In this document: positions 10,617 to 22,335 of the stretch, one piece after another
Layout of the letters: each line of letters opens with the position of its first letter
How positions within the stretch are numbered: position 1 is the first letter of the stretch
From: Phlyctochytrium arcticum
Taxonomy: Eukaryota > Chytridiomycota > Chytridiomycetes > Chytridiales > Chytridiaceae
Reading direction: 5' to 3'
Length of the DNA stretch: 64,000 nucleotides
Assembly: GCA_025602905.1 (NCBI GenBank)
Contig: JAHLKI010000004.1
Coordinates: 1,240,001 to 1,304,000 of the forward strand
The notes under the pieces: model-generated
Database searches by the model: none
What the model saw: only the letters and a program-made list of their open reading frames with translations
What the model was told of the DNA's origin: nothing
Made by a program: the position numbers and the translations under genes

Positions 10617-12150
10617 AGATAAATAGAACATATCTCTTGACTCCGTTGATAACAACGACCATATGGATTTCCGTATCAAGATCACTGTTCAGAAAAGCTG
10701 TCACTACATCCATCTGATGTATCTCCATGTCCAAGTATGCTGCCACCGCCAACATCACTCTCATCGATGTGAATTTCATTACTGGAGCATGCGTTTCATC
10801 AAAGTCTATCCCGGGCCGTTGGCTGAAACTATTTCTTGATCGTGTGATCCGGGTTCCTCTTGACTCTATACACCCACTTTGAGTCGACAATATAGCATCC
10901 AACAGGCAAGGCGTTTGGCTCTATGAATGTCCATGTCCCATTCTTCTCATGGGAATTCAACTCCTTCTCCATTGACTTCTGCCATTCAGCCTTGTGCTTT
11001 GACTTCATGGCTGCTGCATATGTCTTTGGTACATCAATGTCGTCTATCGGCTCTGTGGCAAATGCTTCTGCGGTAACTTCTTGCTCGAATTCCTTCAATG
11101 CATCCCGATGTAGGAGATTACTATAGGGCTCCCAAGTTGGCTCATCATTGGCAATCCATTTCACCAAGTAGCTGGTAGATCCGTCCTTCTCAATCCGTTT
11201 AGCAAGAATATAGTCCACTTCGCATTCCTCTTCTTCCGTCGCATCCGTTATACTGTATGATCGGCTTCATTGAAACTCACGTCGCGGGATTCAAAGACTT
11301 CTTCAGTTTCTTCGTCATATAAACGATACGTGAGCTGCTTTGCATGGGAATATCCAATTAGTCGAAATGGTCCATCGGCCCGCTTGGCTAATTTCTTTGG
11401 TCGAGTTCGGTGAGCAACGGGGACATGAACAAAACATTCACTCCAAAGCACTTGCAGATGGTGAATTTGTGGTTTTCTACCGAAGAATCTCTCAAAGGGC
11501 ATATCATAGTCGATCACTCTACTTGGCGTTCTCCGTCGTAAATAATTCACCGTGACTGCAACCTCCCCCCACAACTTGAGCGGCATTCCATGGTGATGAA
11601 TGATGGCTCTAGTTTGATTCAATAGAGTGTGGTTACACTTCTCCGAGATCGCATTTTGTTGCGGTGGATATGGTTGAGAAGGTATGACTTGAATTCCTTC
11701 GGCCTCTGCCTCTTGAAGCAACTCCTTGTTCATATACTCACCACCGTTATCGCATCGTAACTCCTTAATCTTCTTGCCGTGTAATCGCTCTGCATATGCC
11801 TTGTAGCTTCGCCAGTTTGCTGTTGTTTCGTCTTTCGTTTTGAGTAAATAAATACTTGGATATCTTGACCATTTGTCAATGAACGTCAGGATATAAAATT
11901 TCTCTCCCAGAGAAGCAAGATCAACTTGCAACAAGTCGGTATGGATTCACTCTAATAAGTCCTTCGCTGGTCTCCCATTGACGTTGTTGAACGGCAATCT
12001 GTGCCCTTTTCCAAAATGACAACCCACGCAGGACGCCATTTGCTGTTCTATTGTGTTGACCTTGAGTCCTAAGCCATAAGTTGAATTTGCTTTTTCAAGC
12101 GCTTTGATCCCTGGGTGCCCGAAGCGTAGGTGATATGTTCAAAGTTTAAC
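10617..12150 (-). pseudogene. Copia GAG-pre-integrase, integrase, chromodomain and start of RT
   Basis: From the 5' side: RFGHPGIKAL (GAG-pre-integrase, ~12130), the zinc-binding CVGCHFGKGHRLPF, integrase (LTFIDKWSRYPSIYLL, LRCDNGGEYMN, PYPPQQNAISEK giving D, D, E), then a chromodomain from about 11230 to 11085 (EVDYILAKRIEKDG, SYLVKWIANDEPTWEPYSNL). RT begins with KAEWQKSMEKELNSHEKNGT and SKWVYRVKRN, and motif A is MDVVTAFLNSDLDTEIHM. Lesions are a TGA near 11949, a one-base frameshift near 11245 just before the chromodomain, and one near 10830. The frame stops at 10615 because of the Crypton insertion. Protease and gag are absent. Confidence 0.85.
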
Positions 12151-12154
12151 AACA

Positions 12155-13838
12155 TTCCGGCCCTCTCTTTTCCCGACATTTCCTTGGCCACTGATTTCTG
12201 CATTGCACTGTCCATCCGTTCCGTAGTGATTTCCGAAGTATATGCTTCTGGATCAAACTCGGTATATCCAACTAGGAACGGCAAGTTTTGATGTACTCTC
12301 ACATCAAGCAACTTCTCTTTTGTCTTGGTAAGATAAAGTCCAGAATCAGGCGAGTCATTTCTGGCAAGACAAGATGTAAGGCCAACACATGCTTTCTGAA
12401 TGCCCGAAAACCTTCCACAATTGGTATCTGCCTTGACCAACCGATGGTATGACTCTAACGGGTTTGTGGAAGTAACTTGCAACAGGGTAGGAGAATGTTG
12501 CCGTGCGTCAGCTGGATTTGTCCAATTATTCTGAAGATAGTCCGCAATAGCCTTTGGGGCACCATCAATTGCCTCGCGAAGCATTGCGGTGTGCACCGAT
12601 CATTGTGGTCTTGTCGAGGGCCTGAACCACTTTGGAAAAGGTTGGTTTGTGCTTGGAGATGGGGCGCATCAGAGTGCAAACGACGTGAACCCTAAGGGTA
12701 GATAAGTTAAGTACATAAGTCCCTCGAATGAATTGCAAACAAATCAATTTGTTACCTTACAATACCGAACTTGAACTTCCTCTTCTCCTGCGAACATATC
12801 AGGGAATACCTGCTTCACTCCGCTCTTTTCAATATTCGATTGATCGATTTGTATATTTCGTGGCTGCCACTCTACCCCACACACCTCAACAACCATCTGT
12901 CGTACTTGTTCCAGACCCATCGCAACCGCACTGCCATTCTCTTTATTAACAAAGAATTGGGCAGCAGGGGACCATGCAAGTGAACAACCTCCAGTCATAT
13001 CGGTTCGTTTTGTGAGTAGAGTGTAGCAAAACAAGATAACTGCAGGTAGCAGGAAGGCTTACACTTTCTCTCACCGCAAAAGCAAAGCCCTCATCCGCTT
13101 GTCCATCGGTTCCAGGCAAGAATCTTTTGACCATAAAGCCTTCCACCTTCAGATGATCAATGGCTTGCCTGATGTCGTCAGCCAGTGAACCCGGAGGAGC
13201 AGCTCGCTCCTGACGCTCCCTCCAACGAGCGTTGTAAACGGCTCGCGCAGAAATGCGATCAAGGCCAAGTGCACTGACTCAGCAAGGAGATGACGCGCGC
13301 TTGATGATCACGGGCAAGGCTTTGGCAACGTCTGCGTGGGCGTACGGTGATTCTGCTTCCGCTCTGATGTAGTCTGCGGCATGGGTACAAAGATGGCGAT
13401 CATCTGCGTCAGGAATGCCATGTCCATCACTGTGATTGGCATAGCCTGAGGGATGTTCGACGGTGACCAGACCAGTGTAGGGGTCAGTGACGACCACTAG
13501 ACGTGCGGAACATGGCTTTTTCTCAAAGACACTGGTGATCCTTCTCTTCTTTTGCGGACCTTCTTCCTGATCAGGTCTCTTTCCGCTGGACTGGCGATGT
13601 TTTTCAAACTTGCACTTGTAGAGGACGGTAACTTTGCCGGTTCTTTCAGACTTATAAACTCCATACTGCGTCCAGAAGTTGTCCCCATACTTCCACTCGG
13701 AATCAAATTGCTGAATGGGGACTTGAAACGCAGTGATAGGGTGAAAAAGACGCTCTCGACGGTAGTAAATTGACGAGCGCTTGGCACGATCAATGTTGGC
13801 GGCACGCAACTGGGACATGCTAATATAAAATGGCTCAA
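12155..13838 (-). pseudogene. MULE-like fungal transposase, multi-exon and decayed
   Basis: The N-terminal exon (13818-13279) reads FDSEWKYGDNFWTQYGVY and a Cys-containing, basic DNA-binding-like segment (VLYKCKFEKH, KKPCSARLVVV). Downstream come SALGLDRISARAVYNARW and VEGFMVKRFLPG, then a core with WQPRNIQIDQSNIEKSGVK (likely catalytic Asp in IDQS), VHVVCTLMRPI, and the hallmark TSTNPLESYHRLVK near 12455. Introns are likely between these pieces, but at least one frameshift near 12600 remains. Related N-terminal sequence occurs at 28498-28127. The 3' end abuts the copia fragment near 12150. Confidence 0.65.
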
Positions 13839-13839
13839 C

Positions 13840-14170
13840 TGCTGGCCTAGTATATAGAAAACGTGGTTTTATGACATACTTTGAAGTACTCTGTAGCGGT
13901 TGTTGGCAGAAAATAGCACGAGCGGGTAGCGGGCAGTGGGACTATAAACGCGAGTGTGGAGGAAAGGACAGGTAGAGGATTGCTTAACGACAGGTCTACT
14001 CGATGGATGATGTTGGACAGTCTGGAACCAGGTCTGGAACTGGCAATGTTAAACTGTCTTCTGCGTCAATCTGCGAACAGATCTGCGAATCTGCGATGCG
14101 AAACGGGATGAAAACGCCAGCCACAAGATGGTTGGAACCAAATTCTTCAGCGCCCAATACGCACCCAACT
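13840..14170. other. No supported gene
   Basis: Short AT- and GC-mixed stretch between the minus-strand MULE-like gene and the plus-strand MULE tail. No motif recognised. Confidence 0.35.
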
Positions 14171-14172
14171 AG

Positions 14173-14649
14173 ATGAACGTTGTGGCAAAAGGTTGTCAAC
14201 AGCAATGGGCATCCCTTGTAAACACCGTTTCCGAGAACTCAAGGTCCAGGGTGATATCCTCTCGCCAGTGGATCCTAGATGGCAAGCTGAATGCTGTGGA
14301 AGATGAGCCCAATACTGGCTTAAATCCAAACTCGCCAGAAGCCCGACTTGCTGCTTTCGCCAGGCTGTCTGAAGCCAGACAAATAGAGATTCTTGCGGTG
14401 TCAGCAAGTGCACCCCTCGACCCTCAGCCCCTGCGCACGAAAGGTCGTCCGATTGGCTCAAAGAACAAGCCCCACAACAAGGATGCAACCAGCACCCGCC
14501 GTGATCCTTCCCGCTTCGGACACGTTGCGAAGCGCGCCATTACGTGCAGTGCGTGCGGAGGAAAAGGACACAGAAAGGACAACCCAATCTGCCCCAGCCA
14601 TCCTTGTTGTGCTGGTCCCAGTAGTGGAGCCGGTCAGCAGGAGCAATAG
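14173..14649 (+). pseudogene. FAR1-MULE C-terminal fragment
   Basis: The 158-codon frame ends with GRPIGSKNKPHNKDATS, STRRDPSRFGHVAKR and the knuckle CSACGGKGHRKDNPIC, nearly identical to the tail at 4155-4380. Upstream residues (WASLVNTVSENSR, SPEARLAAFARLSEARQ) match what normally follows a MULE SWIM region. The catalytic core is missing. Downstream sequence to ~14850 repeats the 3'-end segment also seen at 4490-4600, including GACGCCAGGCGTTGC. Confidence 0.75.
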
Positions 14650-14889
14650 GAGGAGTTCTCTGTAGCTTCTTTTGTACGTTAACCTGTTCTTTCTTGTGAC
14701 AAGTTACCAAAATACGCTCTCTGTTTATCATTTTTGGTCATGACAAGCTGTTCACAGAGTTAGGGTTTAGGCAATTTCTCCTCATTTTGGCCGGGGGTGT
14801 TGTTTTAAGTTCTGACGCCAGGCGTTGCTTTACGATTTCCCGTTAAGGTTTGATGCCAGGTGTTGCTATACGATTTCCCTAACAAAAAA

Positions 14890-16110
14890 TGGACAATGGA
14901 CTCGGAATCCTGGCGCTGAGTAGCATAGCTGGACAGAGAGCATTTTTCAAAATTCTCACTTTTTGGAGGGGGTCAATTCTCCATGGGCTCCGGGGTTTTT
15001 GGGCCAATTAAGCCGTATTTTCATAATGAAAAGTGTTTTGGCCCTGGCAATGTGCAAGATTGGTCACTCCCAGATCCAAAAAGAAATAAACACATGGGAA
15101 AAGTTGATTATTTTCTGAGCTTTTGACATACATCATATACTGTATAGTAAAGTGTACTGGTTGACATCACATGGAATGAATTCATCCGATAGACTTTCGA
15201 AGATTGATTTGCTTGGATTGGTGGTCAGTTGTATGTTGGGAGGGGAAGGGAGCGCTGAACCGGCGGCCAAATCTGCAAAGAAAGCTGCACCTAAAGAGCT
15301 TGGTTTCGCTAAGAGTAGTGTCAAGTTCCATCCTGAAAAGAAATCAAAGCGTGCAGACAAAGCCTGTCAATCAAGATGGGCAAATAGTTGGTCATCAGAA
15401 CCTCCACTAGAAGTTTCTGAGAGTCAGCCATCTCAAGATGGGTTCGAAGGTAATGATGAGTGCCCCCATTTTATGGAGGTGGATCGCGAGATGCCGTCTC
15501 TGGGTCAGCTGTCAAGGTCACCTCTTCTCTATTCAACCACCACGGACATTTCTTCCTTGACTATTACAACGCCCATTGACAAACTGGCATCATTTTCTTC
15601 CTTAATTGAGGGGTGGGAGTTGATTTTATATGGTCAAGAAGAACTCTTGGACCCACCGCAGTTCGTGTTAACTCTCCCTGACCATTCTTTTGGTCTGGAC
15701 TTCGTCCCAGCATGTAATTGTTGCCATCACCACTTCCTCTATGTCCTCAGTATCACCTTGGCCTCCACCTCTGCCCCACGTCTTCACCACATACACCACA
15801 TCACCCCACGCGTGGGCCGGGTTAGAACAGCCGCCGGGTAAACAATAGATGAGATTATGAGATCGTAAAAACCGGTTACAGCAAAAGGGTACTTACAGTA
15901 CATGGCAACTGAAAGACGCAAAGATACCGTTACGGATGTATTCCCAGAAGGTATGATAATGTTTGAGTTTGTGTATTTGTAAAGGTTGATTATCATATAG
16001 TTCAAAAGTAAGGTGAGGGATTGACCAACTTTGAAAGAATTCAAAAAGGAGGAGCCTCCCCGCTTGCAAGTCACATGAAAGTCACGTGCCACTAAAGGGC
16101 GCTTCAGTTT
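14890..16110. other. Unannotated; one long open frame of unknown status
   Basis: An uninterrupted 229-codon plus-strand frame occupies 15152-15841 with a Lys/Ala-rich segment (AAKSAKKAAPKE) and no domain I recognise. It lacks a clear promoter or intron pattern, and I cannot separate it from chance. Confidence 0.3.
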
Positions 16111-16115
16111 TACTA

Positions 16116-16665
16116 TTACGAGGATATGCCAGGTATGGGGCTAAGCCCAATACAGAGACGAATGTACTGTAAACCAAACACAGAAGATGTCTGCAAAAAA
16201 ATGGCAGAGCTTCCATATACAGAATGCCCCTGGTCATTCTCACCACCGATTCCATTGAGCGCTCCTCTAAAACCATGGCTGTGTGCAAACCCCCCTCCCA
16301 TCTTGGGTTGGCTTTGGAAATCAAGGCTGTGTGCAATACCCGCCCAGTCAATGCCATTCCACCATTGATACTCATTCCCTCCATCACTCACAAATGGCCA
16401 TGCCAAGATGCCGTCTATTTTCCCATGCTCAGGCCATGCCAAGATGTAATCTGGCTTTCGGACTCGGCCTACGTCCTCAAGAATTTGCCCAGAAATTTCA
16501 ACTCAAGGCCCTCCATCACTTACCAACTGCCATGCCAAGATGCAATGTGATTTCCCACGCTCATGTGTAGCAAATTTGGCTTTGGGACTCGGCCTACGGC
16601 CTCGAGGATTTGCCCAAAGATTTTCGAGTCCAAACAGGTCACGTGGGGCACGTGTTTCGGACAAC
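16116..16665 (+). repeat. Dispersed repeat, copy A (inverted relative to 54858-55415)
   Basis: The segment from GGATATGCCAGGTATGGGGC to about 16665 matches the reverse complement of 54858-55415 closely, for example CCATTGAGCGCTCCTCTAAA and GGTTGGCTTTGGAAATCAAG. It also has internal repetition of a CATGCCAAGATG motif and of GGACTCGGCCTACG. No gene is apparent; it behaves like a non-autonomous element or LTR-like repeat. Confidence 0.8.
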
Positions 16666-18328
16666 TGCTACTATACTATATAGATGTACGGTTTAACCTT
16701 GGCAACCAATCCTGATTTCCGCTCCCGAGCCATCCCAGACATGGGACGCATGCATACACATGAGTGGCAAGTGATCCTGCAGAAACTGTTCATTGACATA
16801 CCTCTCCATCTTTGTGGCGGCGAAGGAATTTTGGGTTCACGTCCGAAAAACGGTAATCAATGACAATGTACATGACCGAGCTTGTCGCTCATGTTTAGAG
16901 ATATCTTCTGATCCCTTGGTACATTCAAGAAATTTGCAAACGCATTCCGCCCCTACCATACTCCAGGATTTCATTTTGACATAACCTTGGACCCCAATTT
17001 GTGCAGCACTTTTCCAGTGGTGGCCGCCAAATCTCCGCCCCAATGAGTCACGTCGCTTGTTAGCATGGCAATATTGAGACTGCATATCGCCCGTCAACGG
17101 GCTTGTAAACAGTGCTGAGGGTTTATCCATGGAGTAATTTGATTTCTGTACATTTGATGGTGCATGTAATCTGGATTATTGTTGGAGTAGAAGGAGTATG
17201 CCGCCAGTATAAAGCCTGAGTTGCATGAGGTTGTAATTTAAAGATATATTATGTCATTCTTGATGAGAATATGGCAAAAGTTACACTCAAACTTTTTATG
17301 AACTCAAATTATCAGCGTGAGTTTTTCAACTGCTCGAATGATGCTGTACATGCGTGTTTTGACTTGTTTCATAATCAAATGTTCATATTTGAAGTTCCTT
17401 TATATACTTTCTTTTCCGTTTGGTACTGGATCTGGTGTTGTACTTCATTTCTGTTTATTGCTCAATGTATACCTCGTGGAAATGCTTTTGCATCAGCATT
17501 GCTGTCCGTTGGGACAGCTTTGGGTCATTTAGACTCGAACTGTTATTTAAGAACATGTTATGGTTGCAATGTCCTTTTTTTCTTGAAATGTGATCCTTTT
17601 TAAATTCTGGCCATATTTTGTAGTAATTACTGTATCGTTGAGTTGAACATAGAATGTTGTATGCACGGTCATCCGGGTACCTCATTGCAGGATTGGCCTT
17701 GGTCCTTGCGGATGTCCCTCTTAGAAAGAATTTGTAAAAAAGATTGTGATCAATTTGCACAGGTAATGAAGGTAACCTGGGGTACATCATCTGGTGCCAT
17801 TAGCATGTTTTGTCTGTTTTCAGCGTGGCATTTGCTAACGGTCCACCATTTCACTTGCACAGAGTCCAGTCTATTATTCTTTGACGTCTTTTGAAGATGT
17901 TTATATTTTTTATTCATCTCTTTTTGTTCCAATCTTTGATTTCTATTCTTTCATCCATGTTTTTTTTGAACGTATGCTGTTTCTTTCCTCATTCATTGTT
18001 TCAGGATGTCTGTGTTCTTTATTCTTCTTTGGGTTCTGTTGGTCCTTCCTTCAATGTTTGGTTTCCTTCTCTGATCCCCAAAACGTGGAATGTGGAACCC
18101 CAGCTAGCCCGTTCACGGCCGGCTTTGTAAATTACAACATGTAAGCCGGGTGCAAAGTTGAGAGTACAAACGGGTGGTGGTACATATCAACTTCCTTTCC
18201 TTAATCTCTGTTCTTTGATCTGTTTTGTTCTTTAGTATCTATGCTTTGTGCATTTCTTCTGCAAAAATCCTGTTGAGTATTGGACCTTCATGCATTGTTT
18301 CATCTCTTTGGAAGACTCGGCCTTATTA
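16666..18328. other. AT-rich, no gene recognised
   Basis: Only short frames occur (for example 17271-17603). One short segment (17083-17128) matches the end of the MITE at 26603-26740 in inverted orientation, including TGCTGAGGGTTTATC. No other structure is supported. Confidence 0.4.
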
Positions 18329-18735
18329 GGGGGTTACAAAGCGGTGGAAACGCGTGTCGGATTTGACTGTGATATCCGACTTTCGGACAGCGGATATGCG
18401 ACTTTTTTCAGAGCGATATACACCAGCCCCGAGGCTGGTGTATATCGCAGGGGGCCGCGATATGCGACTTTTCCTCGCCCAATATGCGACTTTTGAGGCT
18501 TTGCTGCCTTCGGCCAGCACTGGTGCTTTGCCACCCTGTACGTGTCTGCCTTCCTTCCGGACCAGTCAGTCCAGTGAGTCAGCGTTGCGCGCAGCACCCT
18601 GCGCAGCGCCCCGCGGGCCCGCGCAGTAGCTACAGTGTCCGACTCCTCCGACTCCAGGCTGAGGTCATCATTGGAGACAGACAAAGGCCAACAATCAATG
18701 ATCATCCACCACCACAATTACCATCTCCGCAGAAC

Positions 18736-20024
18736 ATGCCAAAGACTTCTGAAAGACAACAAACGATAAAGGATCTGCAACTTCTGATCGCCTTTCTATC
18801 AGGCGAAGGCAAGTGGGATGAGGTCGTCGAAATTGCGGAATTGCTAGCGCATGTCGAAGGGTCTCGTTTTTTTGGCAAACGTCTGGCAAGATTTCACGCC
18901 AAGGAGTTCTTCTTGCGGACTGGACTCTTTGCCAATATGCACGATGATCAGTTTCGGACCAAGTTTAGGACTGATCGCAATTCTTTTAACGCTTTGTGCG
19001 GTCTAATCCAGGACCATCCAATTTTCTCCAGCAACGGCAACACTTGCGCTCAATTGCCAGTTCCTTATCAGGTTGCTGTTGCCATCAACCGTTTAGGAAC
19101 GTATGAAAACGCTGCCGGTGTTCTCTCTCTGTCCACCAATTTTGGAATCAGCATTGGCTCTGTCAACAATTACACCAACCGCGTAGTTGAAGCTATCACC
19201 GACTCATGCGCACACTTCCTCAGTTGGCCCGACGCTGAGCAAAGACAGGAAATCCGCCAAGTCCTTGCAGCTGAAGGATTTCCAGGCTGCGTGGGATTTG
19301 TAGATGGTTCTACTTTACCTTTGGCTTGGAAACGCAGTCTGGATGGAGAAGTTTATTTTGACCGTAAAAAACGGTAGGACGAAATTGTGAGCTTTCAATC
19401 TTGAGACTTCGAAATCAAGCCCCTCTTTTTTCGTTAAGATATTCCATCAACATGCAGGTTGTCTGCGATTGGAACAGGTGCATAATTGCAATGAAGGTCG
19501 GCCACCCAGGCTCCGTGGCTGATAGTACCGTCTACAAGTCGATGCATCCCAACAAGTACCCCAATATGTGCTTCTCGCAAGGCGAGTACCTCCTAGGAGA
19601 CTCTGCCTACGCACTCTCCCGGCACATGATACCCAATTTCAAAGCCCCCGCTGCCAATCTCAGAGACAACTCGGAGTACAACTGTGTTGCCGCCAAATGC
19701 CGCGTTCGAAATGAACACTGCACCGGTATCCTAAAGGGCCGTTTTCACTGGCTGAGGGAATTGCGGGTGCATTTGCGCACGCCTGCGGATGTTCTTAGGA
19801 TCAGCAAATGGGTGCTGGCTTGTTGCATCTTGCATAACATTTTTGCGGATCTTGGGGATAAGTGGGAAGAGATGGCTAAAGCTGATCTCCTTCCGGACGG
19901 AGATATTGATGATGATTATCATGACGATTCAGACATGGGTACATTAGAAAATTTTAGAGTATCTGTTCGGGATGAAGCCCTGCGCATTAACTACGAAAGC
20001 GGAGTCTTGCCAGTCAATGCCTAA
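18736..20024 (+). CDS. PIF/Harbinger transposase (DDE_Tnp4 type)
   Basis: I infer two exons, 18736-19373 and 19439-20024, joined by a 65-nt intron whose removal restores RKKRYSINMQVVCDW in frame. The spliced protein is about 407 aa. The catalytic triad is visible: GFVDGSTLPLAW (first Asp), YLLGDSAYALS (second Asp) and RVRNEHCTGILKGRF (Glu), followed by LACCILHNI. The N-terminal region has a helix-turn-helix-like pattern (AINRLGTYENAAGVLSLSTN). No stop or frameshift interrupts it, so it may be functional. The start ATGCCAAAGACTTC is the first Met of the frame after an upstream noncoding leader. Its partner is the Myb-like gene ending at 20230. Confidence 0.85.
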
Positions 20025-20229
20025 TGCAACTGAATATATATTTGGAAACAAATGAAAACCACAAATAAATAACAATCCGGGCCATGGGAAAAGTTACTCG
20101 TCTCGCAATGCAAGGAATTCCCTTACTTCCGCAACGGACCTTCCGGATGCCATGCCTGATTCAACGATTCTCAAAAGACGGTCTTCTTTGCGCCAGACCT
20201 AGCATATTCTGTTAGCTCACGACTTGGCT

Positions 20230-21908
20230 TTACGGGAAAACGTATCTACATACTGCCTCTGCGTCGACACGAATCTTGACACTGGCCTCATACGAAGTTC
20301 CAAACGTATTGCGAGCTTTATTGCCTTTGTTGGGAAGAGTGGGCGGTGCGTTGCGTCTGTCTTTGGCTCGGGATTCGCGGTTGGAAGATGTGGCTGTTGT
20401 TTTTTTGCTGCCCTTGAAGGCCGCCTTGCTCTTCTTGGAATTTTTGTTGGACACTACAGTTGACAGGTTTGTAACAAATCAGTACCGGTGTTCGCTAATG
20501 ATGTTGTGCTTGCAGAATCCTACCAGGTTTTTCTTCTAATTCCTCTTCTTCACTGTCACCAGCGACGGTCACGACTTCATTGTCGTGAATTGTCACCCTG
20601 TCGGCCTTCTTGGTCTTGGAGATCTTGGAAATCTTGGCGGTTTTCTTGATAGCTAAAGTGGACAGGTTGGTGCTGATCAGTGCCGGTTATGGCCAAGCTA
20701 GCGAAATTCAGAAGCCTACCGATTCGCTCTGCTGGCAGCTTATCGTCACTATTCTCACCGACCGACAGGTTTTCTCCGTCCCCAATCGTTACCCCATCGT
20801 CTACATCTTCATCTTCAGTACCTCCATTGTCCACGCCTTCCACATTGTGATCATTGTATTCGTCTCCGCATTCAGCGCCTTGCTCCTCATCGCCCTCAAA
20901 CCTCTCAACACCCTCAATAAGCTCCTCACCGTCTCCGACAACGCTTTCACCACCGACTTTGTCTTTCAAATCATTCGGCATATCTACATATTTACCCAAA
21001 CTGTCATCACCATTCTCCGCCTCCATCGACCGTCTAGCTCTTGTTACCTGCCCACCAACGTCCATCCTGAACCCTGCTTCAACGGTTGCATGGGGTTCGG
21101 TGTTTGGCTTCAATCCAGAAATGCCATCCATCAAGTCATAGTGCGCGTATTTGGATTCTCGTTTTTGGGAAATTGTTGTTATTCCTTCTTGAGTGTCGTC
21201 TTCGGTGATTCCCACGCCAGTCACATGATAGCCAAGGGTTGCCTTCGTCGTTAAGTAGGCTTTGTGGTACGTGGCCAGGCGGGATCTCATGGAGTTGTTG
21301 TCAATGTTCAATCTTCCGTTGGAAAATTTGTTGACTTCGGCTGCCAGCAATCTCAAGCCCGCTGTCCTTGTCTGTGTTGCCCCGTTGACCAACGTCGGGC
21401 CAGTCGCACCATATACCTTCGCAAAATTCTCCGGTCTCTACAAGAAGTTGCAAATCACCAACTTGTCAGTGTCATTTAGGTTGGCTTTGGATGACCCAGC
21501 TTTCTTGGACTTTTCGGCAGGCTTTGCGTCTGACGCGGCAGCAACTGCCTGCGTTGTCTTGGACGCCGCTTTCGATACAGTCTTTGGCTTTGGACTATTG
21601 GCAACGACAGCAGGACTGGCAGATTGGGACGAGGTTTTCACAGCAGGCTTGGCCTTGGGGGCAGACTTTGGGCTGGGTGTTGCGACACTCTCCGGCATTA
21701 AAGGTTGAGTAAAGACGGGTTTGGCGGGACTTTGTGCGTCATGGCTAGAGGTCTTTGTTTTCTTTTTAGCTGGGGGAGTGGCAGTTGCTGTTGCAGCTTT
21801 TCCCTTTTTGGTTGCTCTTCTTTCTAATCATTTTCACATTATTTTCAGAATGCGGATGGCAAAGTCAAGACTGGCCCTAGTCATACCTGGTGGCGGCCTT
21901 TTAGACAT
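20230..21908 (-). pseudogene. Harbinger Myb-like accessory protein with one nonsense codon
   Basis: Inferred exons run from ATG at 21908 (MSKRPPP) through a Lys/Ala/Pro-rich N-terminus, the DNA-binding region, a long acidic segment and a basic tail (KNSKKSKAAFKGSKKTT) ending at 20230. Introns are predicted near 21830-21890, 20650-20690 and 20465-20530. The conserved block reads DTDKLVICNFL*RPENFAKVYGA, then QTRTAGLRLLAAEVNKF, RSRLATYHKAYLTTK and YAHYDLMDGISGLKPN, matching the second ORF of fungal Harbinger elements. A TAG at 21440-21438 replaces an expected Leu, so full-length product needs readthrough; otherwise the copy depends on another partner protein. Confidence 0.75.
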
Positions 21909-22335
21909 TTTTGGCAAATCTGTGAGCGTATCTGGTAGATAGTTTGATAGACAACGTGTATAGGAGAATTGGCAACTGAGAACTTGAATTTTATTTTTGG
22001 ACGATCAGAGTTTACAGGTTTTACAGACATGCATAGTCCAACAAAACAAAAAAACATGAACATGTGATTTCAGTAAGACTATGGATACTACTTGCTTCAA
22101 AAAAGTCGAGGACGCGATTCCGTGCTATAGTAGTGTCCTGCTATGTAACAACGGTGCTAGCCTGAAGCGCCACAGGAAGCCCAACACTCCCGACACTTTC
22201 ACCAGAAATCCGACAAACTGCGGAAAGTGGGGGGCTTCAGCTTTGTAACGAATCATATGGTCATTTGGCTGGGCCAATATCTGACTTCTGAAAAGTCCGA
22301 TATTTTTTTGACGCGTGCCCCGCTTTGTAACCCCG

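Larger units (their letters stand above)
5330..12150 (-). mobile_element. Ty1/copia retrotransposon with chromodomain, split by a Crypton
   Basis: Minus-strand order is GAG-pre-integrase, integrase, chromodomain and start of RT (12150-10617), then after a ~3.95-kb foreign insert the rest of RT and RNase H (6667-5575), then polypurine tract and LTR. Gag, protease and the 5' LTR are missing; upstream lies unrelated MULE sequence. Joining across the insert leaves a normal-length segment between RT motifs EIHM and YGLKQ, so nothing was lost at the insertion point. Confidence 0.8.
18329..22335. mobile_element. PIF/Harbinger DNA transposon, two genes with TIRs
   Basis: A 15-bp perfect terminal inverted repeat GGGGTTACAAAGCGG occurs at 18330-18344 and reversed at 22320-22334, with weaker extension (ACGCGT and TCGGA motifs) inward. 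The element is ~4.0 kb and carries a DDE transposase on the plus strand and a Myb-like accessory protein on the minus strand, the standard two-gene Harbinger layout with genes converging. Flanking TTA (left) and TAT (right) are not an exact 3-bp duplication. Confidence 0.85.
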
